Assembly (NCBI GenBank): GCA_019671135.1
Contig: JAHRHY010000014.1
Location: 866,001-930,000, forward strand
Length of the DNA: 64,000 bases
From: Linnemannia hyalina
Lineage: Eukaryota; Mortierellomycota; Mortierellomycetes; Mortierellales; Mortierellaceae
Reading direction: 5' to 3'
Made by a program: the position numbers and the translations under genes. Position 1 is the stretch's first letter. Each line of letters opens with the position of its first letter. This document shows positions 46,588 through 57,117 of the stretch, piece by piece. The notes under the pieces are model-generated. The model saw nothing but the letters and a program-made list of their open reading frames with translations. It searched no databases and had not been told where the DNA came from.

Positions 46588-48520
46588 ATGCCAGCAGTGA
46601 CCCCATTGGCACTCTACCGCAAGGCAAACCTCGGTCGACTGGCCAGAGAGATTGTCAGAGGCATCCCTGCCGGTCTGGTCATTTCGCTGAATGCCTGGGG
46701 TAAGTCTTGTTGAAGAACCTAATTTTTGTTTATTCGCTTTAGCAAACATTCTTTACTTGAAAAGGGGATCTTGTTTTGTACGTCCTCTGGTTTTGTGAGG
46801 CCGCCCCCTCAAAAGAAAACAAGAGCCTAGACAAAAAATACTGATTTACCAATGCTTTCTTTCTCTCTGTTTCTCATTGATAGCGGTCTCTGCATGGCTC
46901 AAAGGTAAGAAGAGTGTTGCATGAATTCCTCCCACAACCCACAAAAGAAAACAGGACAAAAGGGGGGTGGAACGAAAGACAGGAAAAACAAACTTCTGGG
47001 GTTGATCCAATTTTTTTTGGCAGCATTGCCTATTGTCGTTACTGCTGAGTGTTCAGCGCTGCAGGTGTTTTCGTTACTGTTCAATTGCATCTAACGCATC
47101 CCATCTTCCTTATGTTCCTTCAATCACAGCAACCATCCTTATCAACTCACAACCAAGATGGCTCTTCCGCAAGAAGCGATGGAGTGAAGGCGAGATGCGC
47201 GCCATCAGCTGTTATTACCTGGTCATTGCCTACATGATGCTCCGCGTCGTCCGTTTGACCTCGACCTTGACCAAATGCCCCGGTCGGCCCTATGGAGATT
47301 TCTTCCGCAATACACGGCCCATCCTCGGTCAGATCGCCATATTTTCAATTGCCACGATGCTGACGGACGAGTTTGTGATGTTCTATATCCTCCGGAAGTT
47401 TGGGCTCGAGAAACGTCGCATCCTGATCACTGGTCGGCCGCTGGACAAGGAGATCGAAGTCACGGACGACGACTGCTGTATCTGCTACGGAGCCATGCTG
47501 GACGATGACGAGGACGGGATGGATCTGAGCGAACACAGCAACAACAACAATGGCAGGCATAGTCATGGAGTAGGAATTAACAAGGACACTGATCATGTCC
47601 TCGAGAACTTTTGTGTGGTCAAACAGCATGTCGCTCATCGGGGCTGTATTCGCAAGTGGTACAACTATGGACCCCAGGGATACCGACCCATGGAGGCGTT
47701 CAGGATCTTGAGTTGGGGGACGACGATTCATGGAGCAGTTGCGGGAATGAACACGACGCGGGCTGTCGGCAATCGGATTGGACTCGGCTGGTTGATGTCC
47801 CTCCCGACAACAACTGCGACGACGACAACAACGACGACGACGACGAGGACTGTCCCCTTTGTTCCTACTATCGATGGAGTTGCAGTAACGACTCTTCCCG
47901 GCACTCCAGCAACAAGAATTACAACAACAACAACAACAAACAATGCGAACGAGCCAGCCGAGCATGATCAGATTCATGCGGAGGAGCCACTATATCCCAA
48001 TCAACAAACAACGGGAGAGTTGCACACACAAACACAAACACGAACGCAAACACAAACACAAACACAGCCGCTCCCACACCAGCCGATCCAACAACAACAG
48101 CTGGATCAGCAACAACAACAACAATATCACCATCATCAACATGAATCGACACACCCGGTAGATGTCGCAGAACCCGTACTCCGCCCCATGTTCACGACAC
48201 CACCGACCGAAGAATACAACCAGAACGCGGGTCGGAAGACCTGCCCAGCCTGTCGTCAACAACTGGTCCTCAACTTTGTCGATCTGGCGAAAGGACGCAA
48301 GGAGATGGGGTGGACACAGAAGCTGGTCGAGCTGGGTCGGGATATGACAAAGTTTTCGGACTGGCGTGGGTTGGTGCTGAGGAGTCTTATCACAGCAGGA
48401 TGGGTTGGAGTGACGATTGTGGGGGGTAAACTTCGGATTGTGGCAATGGATAAGGCAATTGTGCGGCATCAAAAGAACCGTGCTTTGGCCACCCTCTCAG
48501 CGCTTGCTGAGTCGTCTTAG
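46588..48520 (+). CDS. Membrane RING-H2 protein with split finger
   Basis: Three exons (46588-46699, 46884-46904, 47130-48520) give 507 residues. The middle exon is 21 nt. Hydrophobic segments lie in the N-terminal third (around SCYYLVIAYMMLRVVRL and GQIAIFSIATMLTDEFVMFY). RING ligands then follow: Cys160-x2-Cys163, Cys206, His211, His214, Cys217, and finally Cys416-x2-Cys419 (KTCPAC). The last pair is separated from Cys217 by about 198 residues of Thr-, Gln- and His-rich sequence, where a RING normally has 4-48. A further hydrophobic segment follows (GLVLRSLITAGWVGVTIVGG). It is probably a membrane ubiquitin ligase. Substrate and compartment are unknown. The family was assigned from ligand spacing only. 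Confidence 0.7.
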
Positions 48521-49761
48521 AAGGTGCATTAAGAGGACCTTTTGCCTATCTGCTCCTCCTATTCTTCCCGTTCTTTCCCTCCCCCAGTTTTTCTTGCAAT
48601 GTTCCTCACGTATAAATAAATAAATAAATACGTTTAATTCCATGTTTGTGCGATGCTAGAAGTGTATTGGGGAAGAGAAAAAAGGAGCATTGGGCACATT
48701 GGATAAATGGGAACTCGTAGACAGGCGGTAATGCAGATTGTACGGTTTAAGGAGGAACACAGTTGCGAAACGGGAATTCGAGCTGAGTAAGCATCAATGA
48801 CGGATTCAGGGACAATCCCGCTCCGAACACTTTAAAGAAGACGGACAGCACTATCATGGGAAGTAGAGGCACGTTATTTTTTTTCACTTGATAGTTGTGA
48901 TTGGAAATAACGTAGCCATCGAGAGATCTCAGGAACAAAGGAACAAGAGAGAAAAGGCATACATCTTGAACTTTTTTGGACACGACCGGACCAGAGCACA
49001 AAGAAAAAACAAAAAGAGGGGAGGAATGACAAATATTGCTCTTTTCGACTCCAAAGAAAAGGAAAAGAAGGAAAATAAAAACACTTGTGTTCATGTATTG
49101 GGCAAAGGAGGAAAAAGTGCTCTCAACATTAAAGACCATGTGTGTGTGAGAAACACAGAACGAGGGGGACAAAGAGAGATGGGATTGGGTTCTGAGGGTG
49201 CCTTTGTGTGTGAGCAAAATGGTGCTGTCCGCTAGTTGGGCTAATAAAAAAACTAGACTAATAAGGCGAAGGAAGCAAGGAAAAAGACTGATATGCAAAA
49301 AGTCGAAGGCTGGAGCCCTGGTATGAAGAAAAGTATGATACCAAGGAAACAAGAAGGATAAGTTGAAAACAGCGAGGCAGTGTGTGCAAGTATATGACAT
49401 AGTCTTTGAAGAACAGGAGAGAGTCATACAGGTCGAGTCGAGTCGTGGCAATGAGGATTTCTCATTTGTCCCTTTTGCCCATTTGTTCATTTCTTCATTC
49501 GTTCTTTCGTTCATTCGGACCTCCACTCCCTCATCACTCTTCCGAGGGTATAACTAGAGTCTCCTTCCCCCTCCTCTGTTTTTCATTTTCTTCACTTTCC
49601 TTCCTTCCTTCACCCACTCTCCTGACCAACTCAATCTTTCCTTCCCCCTATTATTATTTTAAGACCTTCAAAACCACGCTGGACAACAACCCCCGATCTT
49701 CATCACTCAGGAACCATCAGTTAATTCAGGAACAATCAATCAAAGAAAAAGATAACGAAAA
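48521..49761. other. Intergenic
   Basis: About 1.2 kb. It starts with an ATAA-rich stretch (48611-48630), probably the RING gene's poly(A) region, and ends with a CT-rich leader (49560-49670). A frame beginning near 49451 (MRISHLSLLPICSFLHS) resembles a signal peptide but is out of frame with the following gene. Confidence 0.5.
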
Positions 49762-52227
49762 ATGTCAAAGAGATCGTTCGAACCGAACTGTATGACGAGC
49801 GACGGAACGACATTCTACGCCCACGCAACCTTCAGTTTAGGATCCGGCAACACCGGCAGAACCATAGTCATCGCCAAATCAAACACCAACCCAGCCTCCT
49901 TTTCCGATGTCACCTGGTCCATCTATGCAACCGTCTCGGAGGCCGATATGGGAACATATCTCCAAGGAATGAACATTTTGAAGGCCATGCTCTGCTCCGT
50001 CGACAGTCAAGGCGTCTTCACCATCATTTCCACATCCACAAAGACGTCTATCGACAGCCCGGAGACCTTGGGCATGGGTGGGTACCAGTATACTCCACAC
50101 GCCGATCCCACGACGGGGGGTACTTGGACGACGATCTTGATGAAAGACCCTTACCCGTGGTCCTCGTCCCGTTCTGGTGGATTGGTGTCTGTCCCTGCTG
50201 GAACTGCGGGGGGTAAAGATGTACTGATGCATGTCTTTCAGACCTCCAGCAGTGCGGATAGTATCAGCGTTGGCGTCTTTGATCCATTCACAAAGTCGTT
50301 TTCTTTGCAATCCAACTGGACTTTGGTAAGTGCATCAAATCTTTTGGTGGAGTGAGAACTGTGGGCGTTTGCAGGCTGATGGATACTACTATGTTTTGTG
50401 GGTAACAAGAAAGCAATAAATGTACAGCTTCTTTGCTTGCTTCAAGCGCCAAATTACCTAACGGAGAGCGGACGTATGATCTTGGTCGGCTACTAATCAC
50501 AACAAACAACAAACGAACACAAAGTGTGCATTGACAGCAAACTAATGCAATACCTATCTGTATGGCCTTTATTTTTACTTTCATCAATTGACAAATAGCC
50601 TTCACCCGGACATCCATACATTATTGAACCGCGCGGGGGGCAGATGTACGTTCTGACGTATGTAGGTACACCTCCTGTCCTCAACAGGATGTCTATTAGT
50701 CCAACAGCTGTCCAGCCAGCCAACGCGTCCATCGCGACGTCAAATTTTACTATCCCAGATGGATGCAACGCGCTCATTGCAGATCGTCCACAGACCCTCC
50801 TGTTTGCCAATACTTTTTATTACATGTGTCATGTAAGTTACGCGTGCTTTGTTGTCTTTTTTTTCGACATCAAAGGAGTTCTTCAGCGAGGCGCTTTAAT
50901 TGACATGATACTGTTTTCCATCCCATTTTTTTTATCCAATAAAAACCAGCATAGTAGTAACGCCAATTATTTGGTCACGTCGAACGGCACGGATACAGTA
51001 GGACCACTCAAGACAACAGTCTTTGGTTCCTACAACGACCTTTACCCCATCGGACCACCTGAAGGGCCGCCTCGCTGGGCTATGATGACCAACTACTCGG
51101 ATTTTGCAGGCGTCGTCTTATCCGGGGACAAAATAGGAGAGTTTCAGACGGCTTCGACCAGAATGATCCTCACAGGACTGCCTGGAGATGGAGATGTTTC
51201 GGGCGATGGTAATTCTGGCAGCGGTGGTAATTCTGGCAGCGGTGGTAGTGGCATGTCTTCAGGAATGGTTGCAGGAATTGTCGGAGGAGCCATCCTCTTG
51301 ATCGTGTCAATGTCCAGTATTTTCAGACTTTGCACCAAAAGGTCGAAGCGACATCTCGGATTTAGCCGTCCGACGACCCCTGTCTATGAGGATCCCGACA
51401 GTCTGGTGCCCAATATCGCGGATGTTCCCGAGGCCAAGATGGAGTGCGAGGCTCTGCCAATGGCGCCTACTAGTGCCATGCCGCCGGTGCCGTTGGGAAC
51501 AACAGGAACTGGAACTGGAACTGGAGTGGGACCTGGAAAGGACGCGGGATCGTCAGTCCTGCCACCGCCACTACTTGCACCCCGTCCCTTGATGGACACC
51601 AAGGTCTCTCAGACCGCTCAAGCACAACAACCGCCATCGTCACAGTCACCACAGACACTGAACACCTATGAAGATGGATACCAGCAAGGATTCCAGCAGG
51701 CGTTGCTCGCCTTGAGGGAGGAGCAGGAACAACAACAACGGCAGCAAGGGCAGCAACGACGGGCGCAGAATCCTCAATTGCTCACCACCACCCTCGCCCA
51801 CTCCAACCTACCGCCGGTCCCTACTCCCTGGTCACCCGCCAATTCGGACACCACAACCGTAACTTCCAACAACCCACAGTATTATTCACAGGGCAACAAC
51901 CCTCAGTACTATCCTCTTCCAGTCCCCGAACCGACAGCAAACCAGCAACAGCAATTACAGCGACAGCAGGGCTATTATCAGATTGGAGTGACGACAGATG
52001 ATCCCCGTAACCCTCAATCTTACAACACTGGTGCGCCTTTGTCGCCGGTCGCCCCTGGAAGCACGCCGTTGTCACCTCTCCCGGCCTATGTCTCTGGAAG
52101 TGTGAGCACGTCGCCCGTTCCCTCATATGGCACCGGCAGTGTTGGAACCCCTTACACGCCACCTGTTGTGCCGGGATCTAATCACTACCCTGGCAATCAA
52201 GGACCTAATCCCTCGTACCGTCAGTGA
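49762..52227 (+). CDS. Single-pass membrane protein with Q-rich cytosolic tail
   Basis: Four exons (49762-50325, 50375-50401, 50599-50832, 50950-52227) give 700 residues. The second exon is 27 nt. Residues 1-370 are a beta-rich, Gly/Ser/Thr-rich domain with repeated hydrophobic strands and several N-glycosylation sequons. One membrane helix follows at about 381-402 (MVAGIVGGAILLIVS) with a basic stop (RLCTKRSKR). The cytosolic tail (~290 residues) is Pro/Gln-rich with repeated NPQYY motifs. This layout is common among expanded surface proteins of Mortierellaceae-like fungi, but I recognise no named domain. No signal peptide is seen at the chosen ATG, so an upstream exon may be missing. It could be a wall sensor or adhesin. 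That is inference. Confidence 0.6.
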
Positions 52228-52535
52228 TCAGTGATGGACTCTATCCGTCTCAGATTGTGGAATGTTCTATGAGATGATATGATGATACCCATTGCTGGAA
52301 GAAAAATATAATTTGAGTTGACTGCGGTGGTTGCGGTCCATGGGTTCTGGGAGCTTTTTTTCTTCTGTTGCCTTCTGTCGCGTTCTGACAGGGTGTATGT
52401 GTCACTGCAGTGTCAGGAATTTTTTGCCCCCTATTTATTACCACTACTGTACCGTCTTTTAGCTCTCACAATCAACAACCAACCCACCTTTCACACCTTG
52501 TCACCTACATTCAACTCACTCTCTGGATCGACACC
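52228..52535 (+). other. Short intergenic spacer
   Basis: The 308 bp hold the 3' end of the preceding gene and the TatD promoter. TATTTATTACC lies at 52432-52442. No separate feature is supported. Confidence 0.45.
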
Positions 52536-54593
52536 ATGTGCGGAGCAGGAGGACACGACCACCACGGCACTACCGATGCCAACACTGACAACAACAGCAA
52601 CCCACCCATTCTTGCATTGCCAGCCCATCTCTACGCCCAGCTGACAGACGCCCATTGCCACATTCAGGACGACCGCGAAAGTATTCGTACGCTCGTCCAA
52701 TCATGGAACACCTCGACCACCCCCTCTTCCGATGAGTCTGGTGTCGTACCACTTCTCACCGGGAAGGTCTGTCTTATGGGCGTTCAGCCCTCCAAGGACT
52801 TGGGACATGCTCCACCTACCACCGAGGACGCCAGCACACTTGCAGCGATAGAGGCCAACACAGCCTCGCTCTCTTTGAACTCGTCATCGCATTCGTCGTC
52901 TTCAACCCCGATTGTGACGGTTAATTGGAACGACACGGACGTCCAGGGCGACTGGGACTTGGTTGCCAAGTTGGCAGAGACTCACCCCGACCGGTTTGTA
53001 CCCTGTTTTGGAATCCATCCTTGGTTCACGCACAAGTACAAGCCACTTGAGGGAGGGTATAAGGGCAACACCATTGAACTTCGAGGCGTCAGTAACTCCA
53101 ACAGCAACAACAACAACGCTGAGTCATCCGCGGCCGGTGGTGGAGGCGTGGCTTCGTCGTCGGACTCTCCATCCTTGTCGTTTTCGTCGGCGTTCTTGAC
53201 CCCCGTCCCTGGTCCCGGTGTCGGACGAGAGGCGTTCTTGGCCATGTCGAAGCAATTGCAGGAGCAGATGGCTAAGGAGAGTCGTGTGAAAGAAGGTGTT
53301 GCTCACACGGAGACCACCAACGACAGGCAAGACGACTCATTAACGTTGGAGAAGGAGACGTCCACCAAAAAGGAAAACAAGGAGGCAAACGAGGTAATGG
53401 ATCCGACCCCTCTCGATGTCACGATACCCAACGCTGACGACGCACGGTTCTCACACTACAAGACCGTCCTCAGTCTTCCCACGTCTGCCTCAGAGTCGTA
53501 CCTCGCAGACCTTGCCAAGCGCCTGCCAACTCCCCGAGCCCTCGAGCCTGCCCTACAGGAGCTGAGACGTCAACTGGAGGCGCACCCACACGCAGTCCTG
53601 GGAGAGATTGGTCTGGACAGGACGGCACGTGTTCCCGAACCCTCCTTTATTGCATCGTCCTCCTCCGAGAAAGAAAGAAGCGAGGACGCGTCTACACCAA
53701 CAACAGCAGCACCTCAAAAACGAATCACGCTGGCATTAACATCAATTCAGCACCAATTGGATATTGTTCGGGAGCAGCTCAAACTGGCCGCGGCACTGGA
53801 TCGACCCGTCAGTTTCCATTGTGTCCAGGCCTACGGTCACTGGCATGACTTCTTGATCCAGGAGGGCCGTCGACTGCGACATCTCGAAGCAGACCAGGAG
53901 TACCAGATTCAGCTGGCACAGATCCAGGCCTCGGGCGGGACGATACCACTTTTGCAGCCTGTCTTGAGCCCCACGGGTGGTATGCGTTTGAGCAAGCGCA
54001 GTACTGCGAGACTGAAGCGTGAGGCCCGGGATGCGGCGTGGGAGAGACATGTTGCCTCGACACTTCAGGAGTCGTCAGATGAGGAGGACGAAGAGGAGAG
54101 TGATGGGGGCAAAGATGGTGTCAGTGATTCGGAGCGGAAACCCAAGGCCAATGCGACAACAACTTCAAAGGATATAGTCCAAGAGACGATCTCGCCCACT
54201 CCTGCTCCGGAGACAACACCCGCTCCTCTCACAACACCCCAACCAGAGTACGAGCCCGTCCTGCCTCCAAGACTCTGCATGCACAGCTACGGCGGCTCGG
54301 TCGATATGCTTAAAGCGTTCACTAAACTTGACCACCCACCCGAGATTTACTTTTCGTTCTCGATCGTCATCAATGGTCGTCTCCAGGAACGAAAACTCAA
54401 GGAGCTCATCCTGGCCGTCCCTGAGAACCGCCTGTTGATCGAGTCGGATCACCACTCGCATAACCATGTGGATCAGTTGTTGGTCGAGATGGTGCTGAAG
54501 GTTGCCGAAATTAGGAATTGGAGTGTCGAGGAGACGGTTGAGAGGACTGCACGGAATTGGCACCGCTTTGTCTATGGAGATACCGAGCAGTAA
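52536..54593 (+). CDS. TatD-family metal-dependent hydrolase (Scn1-like), enlarged
   Basis: A single exon of 685 residues from the ATG beginning MCGAGGHDHHGTTDANTDNN. TatD metal-site residues are present in order. These are Asp38/His40/His42 (TDAHCH), the strand CFGIHPWF, Glu357 in GEIGLDR, His428 (FHCVQAYGHW), His583 (MHSYGGS) and Asp638 (IESDHH). Classic TatD proteins are 260-300 residues. Here two acidic or Ser/Thr-rich insertions (about 175-310 and 520-570) more than double the length. Relatives in fission yeast (Scn1) interact with the APC/C subunit Cut9, and bacterial TatD acts on DNA. Which role applies here is unknown. AATAAA lies at 54635. The 3' end of this gene is partly duplicated twice just downstream. 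Confidence 0.9.
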   Translation: MCGAGGHDHHGTTDANTDNNSNPPILALPAHLYAQLTDAHCHIQDDRESIRTLVQSWNTSTTPSSDESGVVPLLTGKVCLMGVQPSKDLGHAPPTTEDASTLAAIEANTASLSLNSSSHSSSSTPIVTVNWNDTDVQGDWDLVAKLAETHPDRFVPCFGIHPWFTHKYKPLEGGYKGNTIELRGVSNSNSNNNNAESSAAGGGGVASSSDSPSLSFSSAFLTPVPGPGVGREAFLAMSKQLQEQMAKESRVKEGVAHTETTNDRQDDSLTLEKETSTKKENKEANEVMDPTPLDVTIPNADDARFSHYKTVLSLPTSASESYLADLAKRLPTPRALEPALQELRRQLEAHPHAVLGEIGLDRTARVPEPSFIASSSSEKERSEDASTPTTAAPQKRITLALTSIQHQLDIVREQLKLAAALDRPVSFHCVQAYGHWHDFLIQEGRRLRHLEADQEYQIQLAQIQASGGTIPLLQPVLSPTGGMRLSKRSTARLKREARDAAWERHVASTLQESSDEEDEEESDGGKDGVSDSERKPKANATTTSKDIVQETISPTPAPETTPAPLTTPQPEYEPVLPPRLCMHSYGGSVDMLKAFTKLDHPPEIYFSFSIVINGRLQERKLKELILAVPENRLLIESDHHSHNHVDQLLVEMVLKVAEIRNWSVEETVERTARNWHRFVYGDTEQ

Positions 54594-54634
54594 TTTCTCT
54601 TTTTTTCGCGTTGTTTATGGTTTTTCAAATTGTT

Positions 54635-54640
54635 AATAAA
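54635..54640 (+). terminator. AATAAA poly(A) signal of TatD gene
   Basis: A canonical hexamer 42 bp after the stop codon. It is degraded in the first decayed downstream copy. Confidence 0.55.
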
Positions 54641-54724
54641 ACAGACGCGAGAAATAATTGTTCGCACGAAAAGATGGGTGCTGCGTAATAAAGCAGATCA
54701 GATGCTATTGAAAAGTGATACCTG

Positions 54725-54980
54725 TAACCATACCAATCAGTTATTGGATAAGATGGTACACACGATTGCCGAGATCCGGATTTGGGCGGTGCAGTAGACG
54801 GTCGAGAGGACTGCATGGAATTGGCACCGTTTATTGTTTATGGAGATACCCGAGCAGTAATTTCTGTTGTTTATGGCTTTTCAGAGTGTTAATAAGGCAG
54901 ACTAGAGAAATATTTGTTTGCGCGAAGGACGGATGCTACGTAATAAAGCAGATCAGATGCTATCATAAAAGTAATACCTG
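54725..54980 (+). pseudogene. Decayed tandem copy 1 of TatD 3' end
   Basis: A 256-bp unit clearly similar to 54461-54724, covering the last ~45 codons and the 3' UTR of the TatD gene. The order AACCA..., GATAAGATGGT, GTCGAGAGGACTGCA, GAATTGGCACCG, GAGCAGTAATTTCT and GCAGATCAGATGCTAT is kept. A GAG-to-TAG change stops the frame where the parent has Glu before TVERT, and a one-base insertion follows. It has no start or active site, so it is a truncated, non-functional copy. Confidence 0.85.
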
Positions 54981-55113
54981 TAACCATGCCGATCAGTTGT
55001 TGGACAAGATGGTGCACACGATTGCCGAGACCCGGATTTGGGCGGTGCAGTAGACGGTCGAGAGGTCTCCAGGGAATTGGAACCGCCTTGTCAAAGGCGA
55101 CACAGACCTGTAG
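54981..55113 (+). pseudogene. Decayed tandem copy 2 of TatD 3' end
   Basis: A second truncated copy, nearly identical to copy 1 at its start (shared GCGGTGCAGTAGACGGTCGAG including the same TAG). It ends near the equivalent of the parental stop codon. Copies 1 and 2 resemble each other more than the parent, so the second duplication followed the first mutations. Confidence 0.8.
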
Positions 55114-55164
55114 TTTACTTTTTCGTTTAGTTTGTGCTTGGGTGCTTGTTCTTGCTTTCGAAGC

Positions 55165-55310
55165 GGCAATAAAGCAAGCGTCGTTAATTGAAAGTAACAC
55201 AAAAATATATGATGGATGCAAGTAAAGCAGATGCCAACAATTGAATGTAACACGAAATGCTCGTTTTGGATGCAAAGAAAGCAGATGCCATCGTTAATTG
55301 AAGTAGAAAA
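55165..55310. repeat. Short degenerate repeats (AAGCAGATGCCA type)
   Basis: Two to three imperfect ~60-bp units with GGATGCAA-GAAAGCAGATGCCA and GTTAATTGAA(A)GTAACAC elements follow the TatD copies. They share the GCAGAT theme with the end of the 256-bp unit and may be further decayed remnants. Confidence 0.6.
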
Positions 55311-55415
55311 AAAAAAGAAATTCATTTGTGTGGGTGTCCCGAGCGAAAACCTTAGTGTCACGCTTCCGACATTGGTACCATGTCGCGCAAACGCAAACGC
55401 AAACGGCTCCATGTT

Positions 55416-55439
55416 TGTGTGTGTGTGTGTGTGTGTGTG
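55416..55439. repeat. (GT)12 microsatellite
   Basis: A near-pure GT run preceded by three GCAAAC hexamers (55387-55405). Confidence 0.9.
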
Positions 55440-57066
55440 CGTGGGGTTTCTGCCTTGTTGGCTATGCAAAGCAAGCAGATTAAATGGGTTTTCTAAGGTT
55501 TGGGCTGTGTGGAATATGCATCCGTGGGTTTCTGTTTTGTAATCAACCATCCTCATTGTAGTTTTTTTTGTCTTGCTCGCATTTCTATTGGTGCGAAAGG
55601 CAATGATTATGAAAGACTGCATTTACTCGTTCTAACGTACGTTGCGTCTTTCCAGGTTCAGGTTGTCGGCATTTTTCCTTTCTCTCTTCTCTCTTCTTGT
55701 AGGTTGGACACGACCGTTCCACTTGTATTTCTCCAGTGTGTTCGTATCTAAACGGTTCCCGTTGTCTCTGACCAATGAGTGTATGTTGCGCTTCTTCTAA
55801 GAAATATGCTTATGAAAAAAAAATGTCTGCGTCGTCACCGCACCCGTTGAAAGTGTTTGTTAAAGTGCATGATTATGAAGGATCGAAACGAATTCCAATC
55901 ACAGCAGTCGATTTAACAGCACAAAAAATGGAAGAAAGGAGAGATCCATAAGAGAAAGAAGATTCCAATGAGGAATGGAGATAGGCCCGATGAGGACTTG
56001 GACTCCCCCCGGTGTACAGGCACCTGCTTTTTTTTTCTCTCGCTCTCTGTTCCATTCTGCCGGTACCGGTACTGAATTTGAACTTTTGGCGCTCTGATCC
56101 CATCCCGGTGAGACTTTAATTTTGTCCCGATCAGCTCCAACAGAGTTCTAACAGTTTTTTAATCTAACAACGAGAAGAAAAGAGAAACGGGGCTAGGCAG
56201 GGCTTAGTATGTTGATGCAGATGTTCCTAGACGTCGACATCAGAAATTATATCGTTAGCACACGTAACAAAAAGAAATCGCGAAATAAAAGAAAAAGTGA
56301 AGAGCACAAAAGGTTCAGTCTAGACTTCCCCCCCCTCTCTTTCAACCTCGGTTCATTGTCATCTTGTTTGTGAGTATTTTTCTAGCTATTCCTTTGTCTT
56401 TTTGTTTCGCTACGTGCTGGTGAATTGGTTGCGTCACACGACGCTAACTGCCTTTTGTTTTCTAGCCATCGTCGCACCCGACTCCAAAACGTGCCTTCGC
56501 CTCCACCTCACGCTCCGTCTTTCTTGATCTGATATTCTCTCCCTCATGGACGATGTTTCTCTTGCACTGCCTCTTCCCTTTCCTCCTGCCTTTTCAGACA
56601 ATTGCTTTTTTTCAGCAATCCTCGCACAGCAGGCTCGAGAATAGAAACGAGACACGGATCTGTTAAGATAATGCTTCGCTTTTGTTGTTTGTTGTTGTTT
56701 TGTTTGTTTTTGTCAGTGTCTGTCGACTGCATTATTATCTTTGTTGCTGTTGCAACCTTAATCCATCCGCTCTCTCTTGCCTCTCTTTCTCTCCTGTTGC
56801 ATTTCTCTCCTCGATCCAACTCAGCTTATTTCAGTCTAGCCTAATGATAGTTGGACGTAAGGTGGATTCTGTCCCCTGTGGAGGGAATTGGACGCAAGGC
56901 GAAAAAAAACTCACAAAAGGACGTATACTAACCTGCATCATTCCATGGTAATGCTATGCCATGCTATTCCGCCCGAGAAATAAACAAAAAGGATGATGCG
57001 TGCGCGTAATGCACAGCAATTGCTTTTTGGCTATGCTATTGTTCGGAATTCAGATTCTCAATTGCC

Positions 57067-57083
57067 TTTTTTTTTTTTTTTTC

Positions 57084-57114
<31 letters not shown>

Positions 57115-57117
57115 TTT
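57067..57117. repeat. T-tract broken by two C
   Basis: About 50 bases, all T except two single C. It is the longest homopolymer-like run in the window and sits in the putative leader/promoter of the F-box gene. Confidence 0.9.

Noticed and set aside
47345..47977. 210-residue minus frame opposite the RING gene
   Set aside because: It is antisense to the conserved RING exon. The Arg/Cys-rich composition comes from the CAA/ACA repeats on the other strand.
54719..55225. Small Arg/Ser-rich ORFs downstream of TatD (112 and 79 residues)
   Set aside because: They arise from out-of-frame translation of the decayed TatD 3'-end copies, which is why they look alike.
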